Numbered from the stretch's first letter, positions 18,952 through 29,163 are shown. The stretch is 64,000 nt of DNA from Gilliamella sp. N-G2 (GCF_002142215.1 NZ_NAST01000008.1:36830-100829); one strand, 5' to 3'. The notes: generated by a model not told the origin, from the letters alone. Translations and numbers: made by a program.

Positions 18952-19543
18952 TTACTTATCATTTTTTAAGTTTGATAAGCTAAGATTTGACGATTGAATC
19001 GTTTTAATTAGGTTTAGATAGATTGATTTGTCTGTTTCGAATTGAGTTTGCACATCATTTTTATCAGAATTAGCATATTTTTGATTAAATACTGCACCAA
19101 TTAACACGATTTCACCCTGAATATAATCTTTTGATAACATAGCGAAGCTTAAATCATTTACGATCAAAGTGAGATTTTTTTATTATATAAATTTGGTATG
19201 AGTTTTCTGGTTATTTTACCATTTAACAGACATACCGTATCTCCATCATTTATGAATGATAAACATCGCATAATAAAACTAATATCAGAGAAAAAGTTTT
19301 TGGCTTCATAGTTTGATTTTTGATGAGATTTATCAAAACTATCTTTAGGTTGTAAATATATGGCCCCACCAAAGGATCGTTTAAGATAACCTTGTTGTTC
19401 TAAATAATTTAAATCTTGTCGTATAATTACATCAGATACATTAATAATTCAGATAATTCATCAACTTTAACTTCACCTTGCTTTCTAACTATTTCGGTAA
19501 TATCTAATTGTCTTTTTAACAGTGAAGTATTTCCTTTAGCCAA
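18952..19543 (-). pseudogene. DeoR-family transcriptional regulator, broken by frameshifts
   Basis: Reading the minus strand from a TTG at 19543 (AGGT upstream) gives a DeoR helix-turn-helix: LLKRQLDITEIVRKQG, then VKVDELSELL. A one-base loss at about 19440 (TTATTA-ATG where TTA TTA AAT is expected) interrupts it. The next frame continues NVSDVIIRQDLNYLEQQGY and LKRSFGGAIYLQP, the classic DeoR wing. It runs to FINDGDTVCLLNGKI and meets a second shift near 19168. The last 71 codons (IVNDLSFAML...) are the sugar-phosphate-sensing C-terminus, shorter than usual. Two independent lesions argue for a dead gene. Its former target is unknown; the PTS operon nearby is a possible one. Confidence 0.78.
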
Positions 19544-19851
19544 TTTTATTTACCTTTTTAAAAATTATGTGTTAATGAACTATACAAAACAGATTATTAA
19601 ATACTTGTGCAAATAAAACTTAAAGTTGAGATATGTTGCACGTTACTAAATCAGAAATAATCCTTATTAATATCAGTATAATGAATTAGTTAATTATAAT
19701 GATGCATACATAAAAATAATATAAAGCAAATTATTTCATTTTTATTATTACTAAATTGAAAGATTAAATATATATTTAGCTTTATTATCAGCTTTATTTT
19801 GTATAAATGGTGAGCTAACATTAGTTAGAAGCTAATAAATGTGAATACGTT
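19544..19851. other. Intergenic region without recognisable features
   Basis: About 300 bp of very AT-rich sequence between the broken DeoR gene and the next plus-strand ORF. I see no RNA gene, hairpin with T run or strong promoter in it. Confidence 0.5.
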
Positions 19852-20277
19852 ATGATTAAAAAATTAACCAATATACAAATTTATAACAATACAATCATCA
19901 TTGATGGCCATGAAAGTAAGGTGCATGTTGATGGAACTTGCTTAGAGGCTGCTCTATTAGTGGATGACAATTATATTTTGTTATTTGTTACTTTTGATTG
20001 TCCATTTGAAGAAATTTTAGCTATTTATTTATTTGATTTACAACAAAATCGAATAATTGATAAAGCGAAAATATATCAAATGTATTATACAGATTTTTTT
20101 AGTGATTTAGTGATTCTTTCAGAAAATAAGCTTTCTTTTGATTTTCTGATCGAAGGTGGTTGGACATTAGAGTTATTTGATAAACCGAAAAGATCGCTAA
20201 GGTATTTATTTCCAACATTATTGGTGAAGCGACCATTTTCATTAACGAGATACTTTAGTATAAAAAATAATGTTTAA
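19852..20277 (+). CDS. Hypothetical small cytoplasmic protein (141 aa)
   Basis: The product has no signal peptide. Alternating hydrophobic beta-like segments (NNTIIIDGHESKVHVDG, YILLFVTFDCPFEEILAIYLFDL) suggest a beta-rich fold, and the C-terminus is basic (VKRPFSLTRYFSIK). The ribosome binding site is weak. It stands alone among gene remnants, a setting typical of orphan immunity or accessory proteins, but no family is recognised and function is unknown. Confidence 0.5.
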   Translation: MIKKLTNIQIYNNTIIIDGHESKVHVDGTCLEAALLVDDNYILLFVTFDCPFEEILAIYLFDLQQNRIIDKAKIYQMYYTDFFSDLVILSENKLSFDFLIEGGWTLELFDKPKRSLRYLFPTLLVKRPFSLTRYFSIKNNV

Positions 20278-20496
20278 TGCCAAACTAAAATTATTAACAT
20301 CCGGTCCTATGCCTATTTATAAATAGAAATCTTACCCTAAACTAATTTGTCTATTAACGATTTCGATGAGGATATCGAAATTATCCATTAGCATAAAATA
20401 TATAATCTTTTAATAATATTGCTACGCGTTAAAAGATGATAGTACTTATCTGGTTAGGTTAATAAATTCAGTTAAGTTGATAATGGATAGAATTAA

Positions 20497-20769
20497 ATAC
20501 CAAGTATTACAATTTATACTTCAGAAAACCATAAGATTGAAAATGAAGCTTTTTCTGAATTTTCAATTTGTTTAAAACAGTTACCCCCCAAATTGTTGAA
20601 ACCCAAAGATGATAATATACACATCACTTATTTAACAAGTGATATCGGTTATGGAAGACCGATCTATTTTGAAGACAAATTAAGAAAAAAAGTTTTTCGT
20701 AATCAAGAGGTCATGAAGGTATATCTACATCAAGTTGATTTATTAATTAGAGAAAAAGATAGGTATTAG
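20497..20769 (+). pseudogene. Remnant of an unknown gene
   Basis: One frame stays open from about 20497 to the stop at 20767-20769 and encodes about 90 plausible residues (KLLKPKDDNIHITYLTSDIG, then KVYLHQVDLLIREKDRY). It has no start codon with a ribosome binding site, and frames upstream are interrupted. It looks like the 3' end of a decayed gene. Family not recognised. Confidence 0.4.
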
Positions 20770-20836
20770 AGCTAGAATTCGTTGTTTTTTGTATGACGTC
20801 GACTATATATTTGCTAAAAATTAAAGGTTACTAACT

Positions 20837-21085
20837 ATGAATAACGAATTTTCAAAGAAAAGAACTAGGAAATATTTTAGTTACAGCAATTAGTGATGGT
20901 TATTTGAATGTTAATTTTGATTTACTGGCAAATATTGATATTGCAGAATGTGAAAGAATCCAGCGAAATGCTTATCAAAAAAAACTAAATGCCGTGCATA
21001 TCAATACATTTTAGTTCAAAAACAAGGAATGAATATTTTAATTGATGCAGGTGCTGGTGTGGTAAAAGGGTGGTTGAGGAAATAA
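20837..21085 (+). pseudogene. N-terminal remnant of an MBL-fold metallohydrolase
   Basis: One frame reads GNILVTAISDGYLNVNFDLL and then ANIDIAECERIQRNAYQ, reaching NAVHINTF before a stop. Adding one T resumes as LVQKQGMNILIDAGAG. This is the N-terminal beta-sandwich start of a metallo-beta-lactamase-fold hydrolase (usual pattern: VTALSDGY, then VNAFLV, then ILVDTGAG). The zinc-binding HxHxDH part is absent because the frame ends eight residues after DAGAG. Frameshifts and truncation show it is dead. Confidence 0.65.
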
Positions 21086-21224
21086 ATCTGATATTTCCAA
21101 TTAGAATATAGATATAATTTTTTAATATTATCCCAATATTTTAACAACATTTATAATGTTATAACTTAATATTAAAATTAGTTTATTTACTTGATAGACT
21201 AATTTGTCTTGATAGGGAGTGATA

Positions 21225-22049
21225 ATGAAAAAATATATTTACCTGATTATGTTGTTGGGGTTTGCTTTAATTGGTTGTGACAATAAGTCAGAATCAGCCA
21301 AAGAAAGTCAGCAAGACAAAAAAGAGATCGTAGTTGGTTTACCTCCTAGTATGCATAATATCATGATGGAAAAAGTTGTTAAGCCAGCTTTAGAACAAAA
21401 GGGTTATAAAGTTAAATTGGTAAATTTCAGCTCTCTTAGAGACTCAAATACTGCTTTAGTCGAAGGAAGTATTGATCTTAATGCTGCACAACATCAAGCT
21501 TATCTTGATGTATATAATAAAGAAACTAAAAGTGATCTTGTTTCTTTAGTTCATATTCCTTCTATTTCTGCTGCGCTTTTTTCTCAACGACATCATTCCA
21601 TTGATGAAATAGCTAATGACCAAACAATTGTCATTCCAAATGATCCTTCAAATAAGGCAAGATCATTATTATTCTTGCAAAGTTTAAATTGGATTACGTT
21701 AAAACCTGAAAGTAAATCAGGGACATTAGATTTAAATGACATTGCTGACAATAAATATAATTTGAAATTTAAATCCATATTATCAGAATTAATTCCTAGA
21801 ACTCTTGGAGAAGTTGATTATGCGATAATGCCAGGTGGCGTAGCATGGTTAAGTAAAGTTCCGGCGGATAATGTTTTAGTGCAAGAGAAGTTAACACCTA
21901 ATCTAGAATTAATGGTCGTAGTAAAAAAAGAAAATTTGAACAGCAAATGGGCTCAAGAGGTGAAACAACTTTACCAATCAGATGTGCTTAAAAAATTCAT
22001 TAGTGAAGATCCTGATGCGAAAGGTCGCTTTATTTGGCCACAACAATAA
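21225..22049 (+). CDS. metQ: MetQ/NlpA-family substrate-binding lipoprotein
   Basis: The start is placed at the ATG at 21225 because GGGAG lies 6 bp upstream; an in-frame GTG at 21219 sits inside that site. The 274-residue product has a lipobox (ALIGC, lipidated Cys about residue 18) and the NlpA fold: EIVVGLPPSMHNIM, then LNAAQHQAYLD, then IVIPNDPSNKARSL. Relatives bind methionine for the MetNI ABC transporter, though some bind other amino acids. metN and metI are not in the window, so this is an orphan binding protein. A terminator-like hairpin follows. Confidence 0.8.
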   Translation: MKKYIYLIMLLGFALIGCDNKSESAKESQQDKKEIVVGLPPSMHNIMMEKVVKPALEQKGYKVKLVNFSSLRDSNTALVEGSIDLNAAQHQAYLDVYNKETKSDLVSLVHIPSISAALFSQRHHSIDEIANDQTIVIPNDPSNKARSLLFLQSLNWITLKPESKSGTLDLNDIADNKYNLKFKSILSELIPRTLGEVDYAIMPGGVAWLSKVPADNVLVQEKLTPNLELMVVVKKENLNSKWAQEVKQLYQSDVLKKFISEDPDAKGRFIWPQQ

Positions 22050-22064
22050 TAAAACAATCATTTA

Positions 22065-22104
22065 TAAACTATCTTAGTAACAAATTAGGATAGTTTATTT
22101 TGTT
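22065..22104 (+). terminator. Probable terminator after metQ-like gene
   Basis: ATAAACTATC (22065-22074) can pair with GATAGTTTAT (about 22090-22099), extended by weaker pairs, followed by TTTTG. The stem is AT-rich, so moderately sure. Confidence 0.55.
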
Positions 22105-22230
22105 GTGTATAACATTGTATATTTACAAATAATTAAAATAAATTTTTTTTTATGTTGTCATAAAATCAATGACTCCATTTGGTTAGTGTATTTTTCATAA
22201 ATAGTATTGAATTTTAATAATTAATTCTCA

Positions 22231-22757
22231 AATTTTTTGTGTTAAGATGCCCTACTTTGATGTAACAATTATATAAAAGTTGTTGAATGTAAGGAAACAT
22301 TTAATAAAGTTTAAGTTATCTTAAATGATGAGCAAACGGAAAGTGAACTTCCAGTAAAAGTCAATAATGATTTATTTATTGAAGCTAAAGATCACAAATG
22401 GAATCAAGCTATTGGTAAAAAAGTTCAAAAGATATTACTGAAAACATTGGTTCAAATGAATTTTATCAAATAGTTATAGTGAAAGTGAATATTTGAAGTA
22501 TTCAAAAGATGAGTGAATAGAAGATAAAATTAGTTATGCTCCTAATAGAACTAAAAAATTATCTGAAATTAATCAAGATGTATTTCCGAAACCTGATTTA
22601 GAAGGCATAAGATGTGATGAAGGCCAAAAGGATTTGCTAGAAACATTAGATAAATGATAACAACTTTTCACTTTAACTGGTATTGATTTTACAATTAATT
22701 ATGAAAGATTAAGGGATATGATAGCATGCATGCCTTACTTGATTCTAAAAAATTTTA
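22231..22757 (+). pseudogene. Dead copy of the tandem lipoprotein family
   Basis: From about 22310 the sequence encodes broken pieces matching the next gene: LPVKVNNDLFIE, SESEYLKYSKDE, KLSEINQDVFPK, IRCDEGQKDLLETLDK. The tryptophan codon that follows in the live copy is TGA here, and other stops and shifts interrupt the frame. The 5' half (lipoprotein signal and N-terminal domain) is missing. A promoter-like stretch near 22231-22247 (TTTTTTGTGTTAAGAT), shared with both live copies, survives upstream. So the lesion is an internal deletion plus point decay. Confidence 0.78.
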
Positions 22758-22840
22758 AAAGATCAAATTTTAAAAAGTAAAAGTAATTAAATCGTATAAT
22801 TAAGTTTATTGAATTTTACTTTTTGTGTTAACCAGATTTA

Positions 22841-22860
22841 TTTTTTTATGTTAAAATTTA
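22841..22860 (+). promoter_or_regulatory. Conserved upstream element of tandem lipoprotein genes (copy 2)
   Basis: TTTTTTTATGTTAAAATTTA recurs nearly unchanged before copy 3 (23928-23947) and, weaker, before the dead copy (about 22231-22247). Conservation of this stretch while the surrounding spacer diverges suggests a shared promoter or operator. Confidence 0.5.
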
Positions 22861-22884
22861 CACTCTTTTAATAAAATTGAATAA

Positions 22885-23823
22885 ATGAATGTGATGAAAA
22901 GTTTAAAGTATTCTCTTATATTAGCTTGTAGTATAACACTCTGTAGCTGTTTTAATGGTCCAACTTCAGAAGTTCGTCCAATTGATAATCCTACTAATAA
23001 TGAAATTAAATTAGTCATTGATGGTAAAGAAATTGCCATTCCTGCTAACACTAGAATTAACCATACTTTTGAATATGGTAAGCATAATATAGCTTATAAT
23101 AATGAGTCATTTGAGATTGTTGTGAAACCTGTAAAATTTAATGGTCATGGTTTTATTAATCCAACCCAAAGTAATTATATTCTACATACTTTTATTTATG
23201 CTACTGACAATACCAGTGATGAAACTTATGACAAATTGTATGAGAAAACACTTAACAAAATTGAAGTTAATTTAAACGGTCAGCAAGTAGAAGTAGAGCT
23301 ACCTATAAAAGTGGTCAATGATTTCTTTATTGAGGACCGAGATAATAGATGGGATTACTTTATTGATGAAAACATTCCCGACGAAATTACTGAAAATATT
23401 AATAAAAATCAATCTTATCAATCTCGTAAAATTAAAATGTATCGTGAAAGCGAATATTTGAAGTTTTTGAAAGATGATGGATACGAAGATGAAATTAGTT
23501 TTCTTAATAAACCTAAAAAACTATCTGAAATTAATCAGTATGTATTTCCGAAACTTGATTTAGAAAGCATAAGATGTGATGAAGGTAAAAAATATTTGCT
23601 TGACACATTAGATAAATGGCAACAACTTTTCACTTTAACGGGTAGTGACTTTGCAAGTAAATATGAAGGATTAGGAGGATATGATGGTATGTATGCCTTA
23701 CTTGATTCTAAAAAACTTTGTCCTGAAGATAAAGATCCTGAACAAACTTATTCCAAAGCCATTAGGCCTTTAGACGATGCTTTAACTAATGGACGTGATA
23801 TGTACTTTTTTATAATAAAATAA
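22885..23823 (+). CDS. Unknown lipoprotein, tandem family copy 2
   Basis: The product has 312 residues with a lipoprotein signal (MKSLKYS start, lipobox LCSC, Cys about residue 22). The N-terminal domain of about 80 residues carries the pattern IDNPTNNEIKLVIDGKEIAIPA followed by FEYGKHNIAYN, which looks like a small beta-sandwich. A helical C-terminal domain contains KLSEINQYVFPK and SIRCDEGKKYLL. The next gene is a paralogue and the preceding stretch a dead one. The start is uncertain: ATG at 22885 or ATG at 22894, and neither has a clear ribosome binding site. I do not recognise the family; envelope location is predicted from the lipobox. Confidence 0.7.
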   Translation: MNVMKSLKYSLILACSITLCSCFNGPTSEVRPIDNPTNNEIKLVIDGKEIAIPANTRINHTFEYGKHNIAYNNESFEIVVKPVKFNGHGFINPTQSNYILHTFIYATDNTSDETYDKLYEKTLNKIEVNLNGQQVEVELPIKVVNDFFIEDRDNRWDYFIDENIPDEITENINKNQSYQSRKIKMYRESEYLKFLKDDGYEDEISFLNKPKKLSEINQYVFPKLDLESIRCDEGKKYLLDTLDKWQQLFTLTGSDFASKYEGLGGYDGMYALLDSKKLCPEDKDPEQTYSKAIRPLDDALTNGRDMYFFIIK

Positions 23824-23865
23824 AATTTGAAAATTTCTTTTTTTAAAGATCAAATTATAACAATC

Positions 23866-23905
23866 AAAGGCACTAAATCTTACAATTAGATATAGTGCCT
23901 TTTAA
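23866..23905 (+). terminator. Terminator after lipoprotein copy 2
   Basis: AAAGGCACTA (23866-23875) pairs with TAGTGCCTTT (23893-23902), with inner ATCT/AGAT pairs and a T-rich tail. Confidence 0.8.
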
Positions 23906-23927
23906 TTTTTCTTTTAACAACATCACT

Positions 23928-23947
23928 TTTTTTATGTTAAGATTTGT
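23928..23947 (+). promoter_or_regulatory. Conserved upstream element of tandem lipoprotein genes (copy 3)
   Basis: The stretch TTTTTTTATGTTAAGATTTG matches the copy 2 element at 18 of 20 bases and sits at the same distance (about 25 bp) from the start codon. Confidence 0.5.
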
Positions 23948-23971
23948 ATTCTTGTAATATAAACTAAATAA

Positions 23972-24907
23972 ATGGATGTTATGAAAATATTTAAATATTC
24001 TCTGCTTTTGTTATGTAGCCTTTCTTCGGTTGGTTGCTTTGAATCAAGCACTACAGGGAAATCTGTAAAACGTCTGATTGATAATCCAACAGACAAGGAA
24101 ATAAAAGTAGCAATTGATGGTAATGAGTTAGCTATTCCCGCCAAATCAAGCGTTAAATATGAATTTGAATATGGTAAACATCAGTTGACTTATAATGGCC
24201 AATCATTAAACTTTTTAGCTAAGCCCTCAACATTTAATAACACTGGATTTATCAATCCAACTCAATCCAATTATTATATGTATCGAACATATTATACGAA
24301 TAGCCAAGAAAATTACGAAAGTAGAATTAAAGAATATCTTAAAACGTTCCAAGTGACTATCAATGGTGAACCTCATGAGATAGAACTTCCAATTAAAATT
24401 ATTAATGATGTATTTATTGAAAGAAATGACGATAGATATGAGGATACATGGGATTATGGCATAGATGATAAATTACCAGATGAAATAAGAAGTAAAGGTA
24501 TTACTAAAAAGGATAAATTGTTTCGTGAGGCTGATTTTATTGATTATCTAGCTGAATCTGAGGAAGATCTTAAGACAATACAATTTCCAAACCAACCAAA
24601 GAAATATGCTGATTTAACTAAATATATTGTTCCCAATATTAATTTAGATAAAATTAAATGTGATGAGGGGCGAGAATTTGTAAAACAACATTTAGCTGAT
24701 TGGAATAACCTTTTCACCTTAAAAGGAGATGATTTGACTAAATTATATAATCAAATAAAATCCGATAAAACTTTCAGAACAAAACACGATATCATGAGAA
24801 GATGTGTTGGAGATATAGATCCAGAACACACATATATGTATGCTACTAGAGAAATTGAATCGGCATTAGAGGATAGTGATGAATTAAATCTTATTATTAT
24901 TGAATGA
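23972..24907 (+). CDS. Unknown lipoprotein, tandem family copy 3
   Basis: The 311-residue paralogue of copy 2 has a lipobox ending in VGC. The same N-terminal motif follows (IDNPTDKEIKVAIDGNELAI, FEYGKHQLTYNG, GFINPTQSNYY), and the same C-terminal landmarks (IKCDEGREFVKQ, then NLFTLKGDDL). Overall the two proteins look roughly 40 per cent identical by eye, so the duplication is not recent, whereas the dead copy is closer to copy 2. The start shares the AATAAATG(A/G)ATGT(G/T)ATG context with copy 2. Function unknown. Confidence 0.7.
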   Translation: MDVMKIFKYSLLLLCSLSSVGCFESSTTGKSVKRLIDNPTDKEIKVAIDGNELAIPAKSSVKYEFEYGKHQLTYNGQSLNFLAKPSTFNNTGFINPTQSNYYMYRTYYTNSQENYESRIKEYLKTFQVTINGEPHEIELPIKIINDVFIERNDDRYEDTWDYGIDDKLPDEIRSKGITKKDKLFREADFIDYLAESEEDLKTIQFPNQPKKYADLTKYIVPNINLDKIKCDEGREFVKQHLADWNNLFTLKGDDLTKLYNQIKSDKTFRTKHDIMRRCVGDIDPEHTYMYATREIESALEDSDELNLIIIE

Positions 24908-24942
24908 TTATTTCATTATTGATTGATAATATATTATATGAT

Positions 24943-24973
24943 GCACCTAATTGAACAATTAGGTGCTTTTTTC
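24943..24973 (+). terminator. Terminator after lipoprotein copy 3
   Basis: GCACCTAATT (24943-24952) pairs perfectly with AATTAGGTGC (24957-24966), followed by a T run. Confidence 0.88.
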
Positions 24974-25144
24974 TTGGTAAGTAAAGAATTTTTTAGATAA
25001 ATATTTTCAGTATTGAAAGTTGTTAATTGGCACAATTTGTAAATGATTTTATTGATATAACTCACATAAATTACAAAAAAACTTTTGGTTAAGTTTAAAT
25101 CGATATAGTATTAATCTGATATTAATAATAGAAAGGAATATCTT

Positions 25145-26044
25145 ATGAATAAAACTAAGTTGAAAATTGTCGCATTGATTAGTGGGATTATCCTTAGTAC
25201 CTCTAGCGCTTTTGCCTCACTTGATGATGCCAAACAACTAAAAATTATTAGTTATAATGTTTATAATGGTATGAAGTTAGATGAGAGTGAAGGGAAACAA
25301 AAATATATTGATTGGGCCAAAGCACAAGATGCCGATATTATTGCTTGGCAAGAGATGAATTTTTTTACTCGTGAAAAACTTGAAAAATTTGCAGCCAGTT
25401 ATGGACATAAATATGCGGTACTTTTAAAAGAATCACCAGAAGATGCTGCTTTTTTCCCTGTAGCTATTACCTCTAAATATCCAATAGTTAATGTTAATAA
25501 AGTCGTTGATAATTTGTGGCATGGGGCACTCTATGCAGATATCGGAAATTATCATTTTGTCGTTACACATATGAATCCATTTTGGACTGCTAAACGAATT
25601 GATGAGATTAATTTAATTATCGATTCAATCAAATATAGTCGTGATCCTAAAGGGAAATGGATAATTGCCGGAGATTTGAACTCATTTTCGCCAGCAGATA
25701 AATCTGACTATGATAAAAGTACCCTTTTAGAGGATATTAAAGAAAAGCAAAAGAAAAGACCAATTTTAGAAAATCTGGTTGATGGTAAACTAAGTTATAC
25801 TGTACAACAAAATCTTCTGGATGCTGGTTTTATTGATGCATTAAAAATTAAACATAAAGAATTTGTGGCAACTGCACCAACTAAAGTATTTTATGATCAA
25901 GCATCAGTTCCATTACGCTATGATTATATCTATGTTTCACCACCACTTAAAAATAATGTCATTGATGTTCAAGTAATAAAAGATGATTTTACGGATAAAT
26001 ATTCCGATCATTATCCTGTCCAGATGATCATAAAAAATGATTAA
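25145..26044 (+). CDS. Secreted endonuclease/exonuclease/phosphatase (EEP) family protein
   Basis: The product has 299 residues with a Sec signal peptide (about residues 1-24, ending AFA). The mature part is an EEP (DNase I-like) domain: LKIISYNVYNG, a metal-binding glutamate in IIAWQEMNF, VVTHMNPFW, GDLNSFSP and a C-terminal SDHYPV with the catalytic Asp-His. Members include secreted nucleases, sphingomyelinases and phosphodiesterases; the substrate cannot be chosen from sequence alone. AAGGA precedes the start and a strong terminator follows, so it is a single-gene unit. Confidence 0.82.
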   Translation: MNKTKLKIVALISGIILSTSSAFASLDDAKQLKIISYNVYNGMKLDESEGKQKYIDWAKAQDADIIAWQEMNFFTREKLEKFAASYGHKYAVLLKESPEDAAFFPVAITSKYPIVNVNKVVDNLWHGALYADIGNYHFVVTHMNPFWTAKRIDEINLIIDSIKYSRDPKGKWIIAGDLNSFSPADKSDYDKSTLLEDIKEKQKKRPILENLVDGKLSYTVQQNLLDAGFIDALKIKHKEFVATAPTKVFYDQASVPLRYDYIYVSPPLKNNVIDVQVIKDDFTDKYSDHYPVQMIIKND

Positions 26045-26085
26045 TATTAATCGAACTTATTTATATAAAAGATATTGATAGATTA

Positions 26086-26110
26086 AACGGGCAAAAGCCC
26101 GTTTTTTTTA
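26086..26110. terminator. Terminator between EEP gene and cmoB
   Basis: AACGGGC (26086-26092), loop AAAA, GCCCGTT (26097-26103), then a T run on the plus strand. The convergent cmoB may share it. Confidence 0.9.
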
Positions 26111-26177
26111 TTGTGTTTATCTATTTTAAAAGCCGAGAAAAATAACCGTTACTTTTAATCCAAACGAGATTAAAAAA

Positions 26178-27146
26178 TTATTTTCTTGCAACAAATACTG
26201 CTCGCATTGGCGCAGGATAACCTTCTACTGTTTTGGATAAATCGTTAGGATCTAAAAATTCCGCTAATGAATCGGATTCCATCCATTCTGTTTTGCGTTG
26301 TTCATCCAATCTGGTTTTGGATATATCAACCATTTTTATATCTTTAAAACCACATTTATGTAACCAATTTATCATGGTTGGTACTGATGGAATAAAATAG
26401 ACATTTCGCATTTGAGCATAACGTTCACCAGGCATTAATGCTTGATGTTCGGTTCCCTCAATAACCAGTGTTTCTAGTACTAATTCGCCACCATCAACTA
26501 ATTGATCTTTCAATTGATAAAGATGATCAAGCGGTGAGCGACGATGATATAACACTCCCATTGAAAAAACCGTATCAAATGCGTTTAATTTTGGTAATTC
26601 TTCAATGCCTAATGGAAGTAAGTGAGCTCGCTGGTCATTGCCCAATAGTTTTCTTATTGCTTCAAATTGGCATAGATAAAGCGCCATAGGGTCAATACCA
26701 ACAGCAAGTTTAGCTCCTGCACCAATCATACGCCATAAATGATAACCGCTATTGCAGCCAACATCGAGAACTGTTTTACCTTCTAAATTATCGATATGAT
26801 TAATCAATCTTTGCCATTTCCAGTCGGAACGCCATTCAGTATCAATATCAATACCATAAAGATGAAAAGGGCCTTTACGCCATGGCATCATAGTTTTTAA
26901 TAATTGTGTGATACGTTGCTGTTCGCCAGAAGATAATGGTTGCTCTGTTTTTGCGGTTACGCTATGTAATAGATCAACTTGAAAAGGGGTAATTGCAGGC
27001 AAGTGTTTTATACTATTTATCCATTGACTAAAACGGTTATCTAAATTTTGTTTTTGCCAATTAGCCAATTGCGCTGGTAAAACTTCAAGCCAATTTTTAA
27101 GCTTATTTTTTGCGATAATTTGGTAAAAATCACCAAAATCAATCAT
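26178..27146 (-). CDS. cmoB: tRNA U34 carboxymethyltransferase CmoB
   Basis: The 322 residues match the E. coli length (323). The SAM-type fold is visible in [18 protein letters not shown], followed by [15 protein letters not shown], and [14 protein letters not shown] further on. CmoB transfers a carboxymethyl group from carboxy-SAM to 5-hydroxyuridine-34 of tRNAs, forming cmo5U. It is second in the cmoA-cmoB operon, 35 bp after cmoA, with AAGGA before the start. Confidence 0.96.
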   Translation of the reverse strand: MIDFGDFYQIIAKNKLKNWLEVLPAQLANWQKQNLDNRFSQWINSIKHLPAITPFQVDLLHSVTAKTEQPLSSGEQQRITQLLKTMMPWRKGPFHLYGIDIDTEWRSDWKWQRLINHIDNLEGKTVLDVGCNSGYHLWRMIGAGAKLAVGIDPMALYLCQFEAIRKLLGNDQRAHLLPLGIEELPKLNAFDTVFSMGVLYHRRSPLDHLYQLKDQLVDGGELVLETLVIEGTEHQALMPGERYAQMRNVYFIPSVPTMINWLHKCGFKDIKMVDISKTRLDEQRKTEWMESDSLAEFLDPNDLSKTVEGYPAPMRAVFVARK

Positions 27147-27181
27147 TCTGTTTTCCTTTATAATTAAATTAAATCTAGAGG

Positions 27182-27982
<801 letters not shown>

Positions 27983-27984
27983 TT

Positions 27985-29139
27985 ATGACTTTTGTTGATT
28001 TTACAGCCATTTTCGCAACGATTATTATCAGTATTTCGGTCACTTTTTTATTAGGAAAACGCTGGCAGTTTTGGTTTAACCTTCACTTAACCGTTTATGG
28101 TCGAATTATTTATTGGCTGATTATTGGTTTAGCCGGTGCATCGTTAATCCTTGCTAGAGTATTAAATGGTATTTTAACCTCGGAATTACATTTGTTCCTG
28201 TTAACGATTGCAGGTTTGATGATCTGTAGCGTTTTTATAACACTCATTTTTGAAATTGTTTATCGGGTTAGCAAAAAGCAAATTAAGCCCAATCTTTGGC
28301 ATAAAATCAGTTTTATTATTGCAGTTGTAGCTTTATTTTGTTTTGGCCATGAAATGGCGATAAATCCTAAAATAGTAGATTATCAGGTTGTGATTAATAA
28401 ATCAGCCAATGTTGATCATCTAAGAATTGTGCAACTTTCTGACATTCATATTAATGAACATACCTCTGCAAGAATGATTCAAAACATGATTGACAAGGTA
28501 AATAGCTTAAAGCCTGATTTTATCGTAATAACTGGTGATACATTAGATAAACGATTAAAACCTTTCGTTGAAAATGGATTTATTGAACAGTTCCAGCAAT
28601 TAAAGTCCAAATACGGTAATTATATTATTTTTGGCAATCATGAATATTTAGGTACCCATGATAATAATAATCGCGAAGAAGATATTATTAATGCATTTAA
28701 ACGAGCGAATTTAAAAGTATTGAAAGATGATATTGTTTATCTTGATGAGGTTGGCATCACGTTGATAGGGCGTGATGACTTTTCATCATATAAGTACGAT
28801 GTTAAGCGTGCCTCACTATCCGATTTAATCATGTTTTCTGATACGGATAGACCAATAATTTTGTTAGATCACCAACCACTAGATATTAAAGATGTTGCTG
28901 AACAACAAGTAGATTTGATGTTATCTGGGCATACTCATGGTGGTCAAATCTTTCCTATCAATATATTGGTGGCGATGATGTACAAAAATGCCAATGGTAT
29001 TTATCACGATGCTGATCATCATTTCACCAGTATAGTCAATAGCGGTTACGGATTTGGTGGCCCACCAATTCGATTAATGACTCGCTCTGAAATTGTTGTA
29101 ATCGATGTATCTTTTGTCAACAAAACTACCATTCAATAG
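27985..29139 (+). CDS. Membrane-anchored metallophosphoesterase (YaeI-like)
   Basis: Of the 384 residues, about 125 at the N-terminus form four hydrophobic segments. A calcineurin-like phosphoesterase domain follows with all metal motifs: VQLSDIHIN, VITGDTLD, IFGNHEY, and LSGHTHGGQ. This topology is shared with the YaeI/YkuE-type phosphodiesterases, some of which act on lipid pyrophosphates or UDP-diacylglucosamine. The substrate here is unknown. It lies just upstream of rnd, 24 bp apart, and divergent from cmoA. Confidence 0.85.
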   Translation: MTFVDFTAIFATIIISISVTFLLGKRWQFWFNLHLTVYGRIIYWLIIGLAGASLILARVLNGILTSELHLFLLTIAGLMICSVFITLIFEIVYRVSKKQIKPNLWHKISFIIAVVALFCFGHEMAINPKIVDYQVVINKSANVDHLRIVQLSDIHINEHTSARMIQNMIDKVNSLKPDFIVITGDTLDKRLKPFVENGFIEQFQQLKSKYGNYIIFGNHEYLGTHDNNNREEDIINAFKRANLKVLKDDIVYLDEVGITLIGRDDFSSYKYDVKRASLSDLIMFSDTDRPIILLDHQPLDIKDVAEQQVDLMLSGHTHGGQIFPINILVAMMYKNANGIYHDADHHFTSIVNSGYGFGGPPIRLMTRSEIVVIDVSFVNKTTIQ

Positions 29140-29163
29140 ATTATCTTAAATAGGAAGCGTATT

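Noticed and set aside
19416..19616. Plus-strand ORF of 66 codons
   Set aside because: It overlaps the helix-turn-helix of the broken DeoR regulator on the other strand and has no ribosome binding site or family.
21190..21212. Possible MetJ operator upstream of the metQ-like gene (AGAC...GTCT)
   Set aside because: Only one imperfect inverted AGAC/GTCT pair, not tandem 8-bp met boxes; too weak to annotate.
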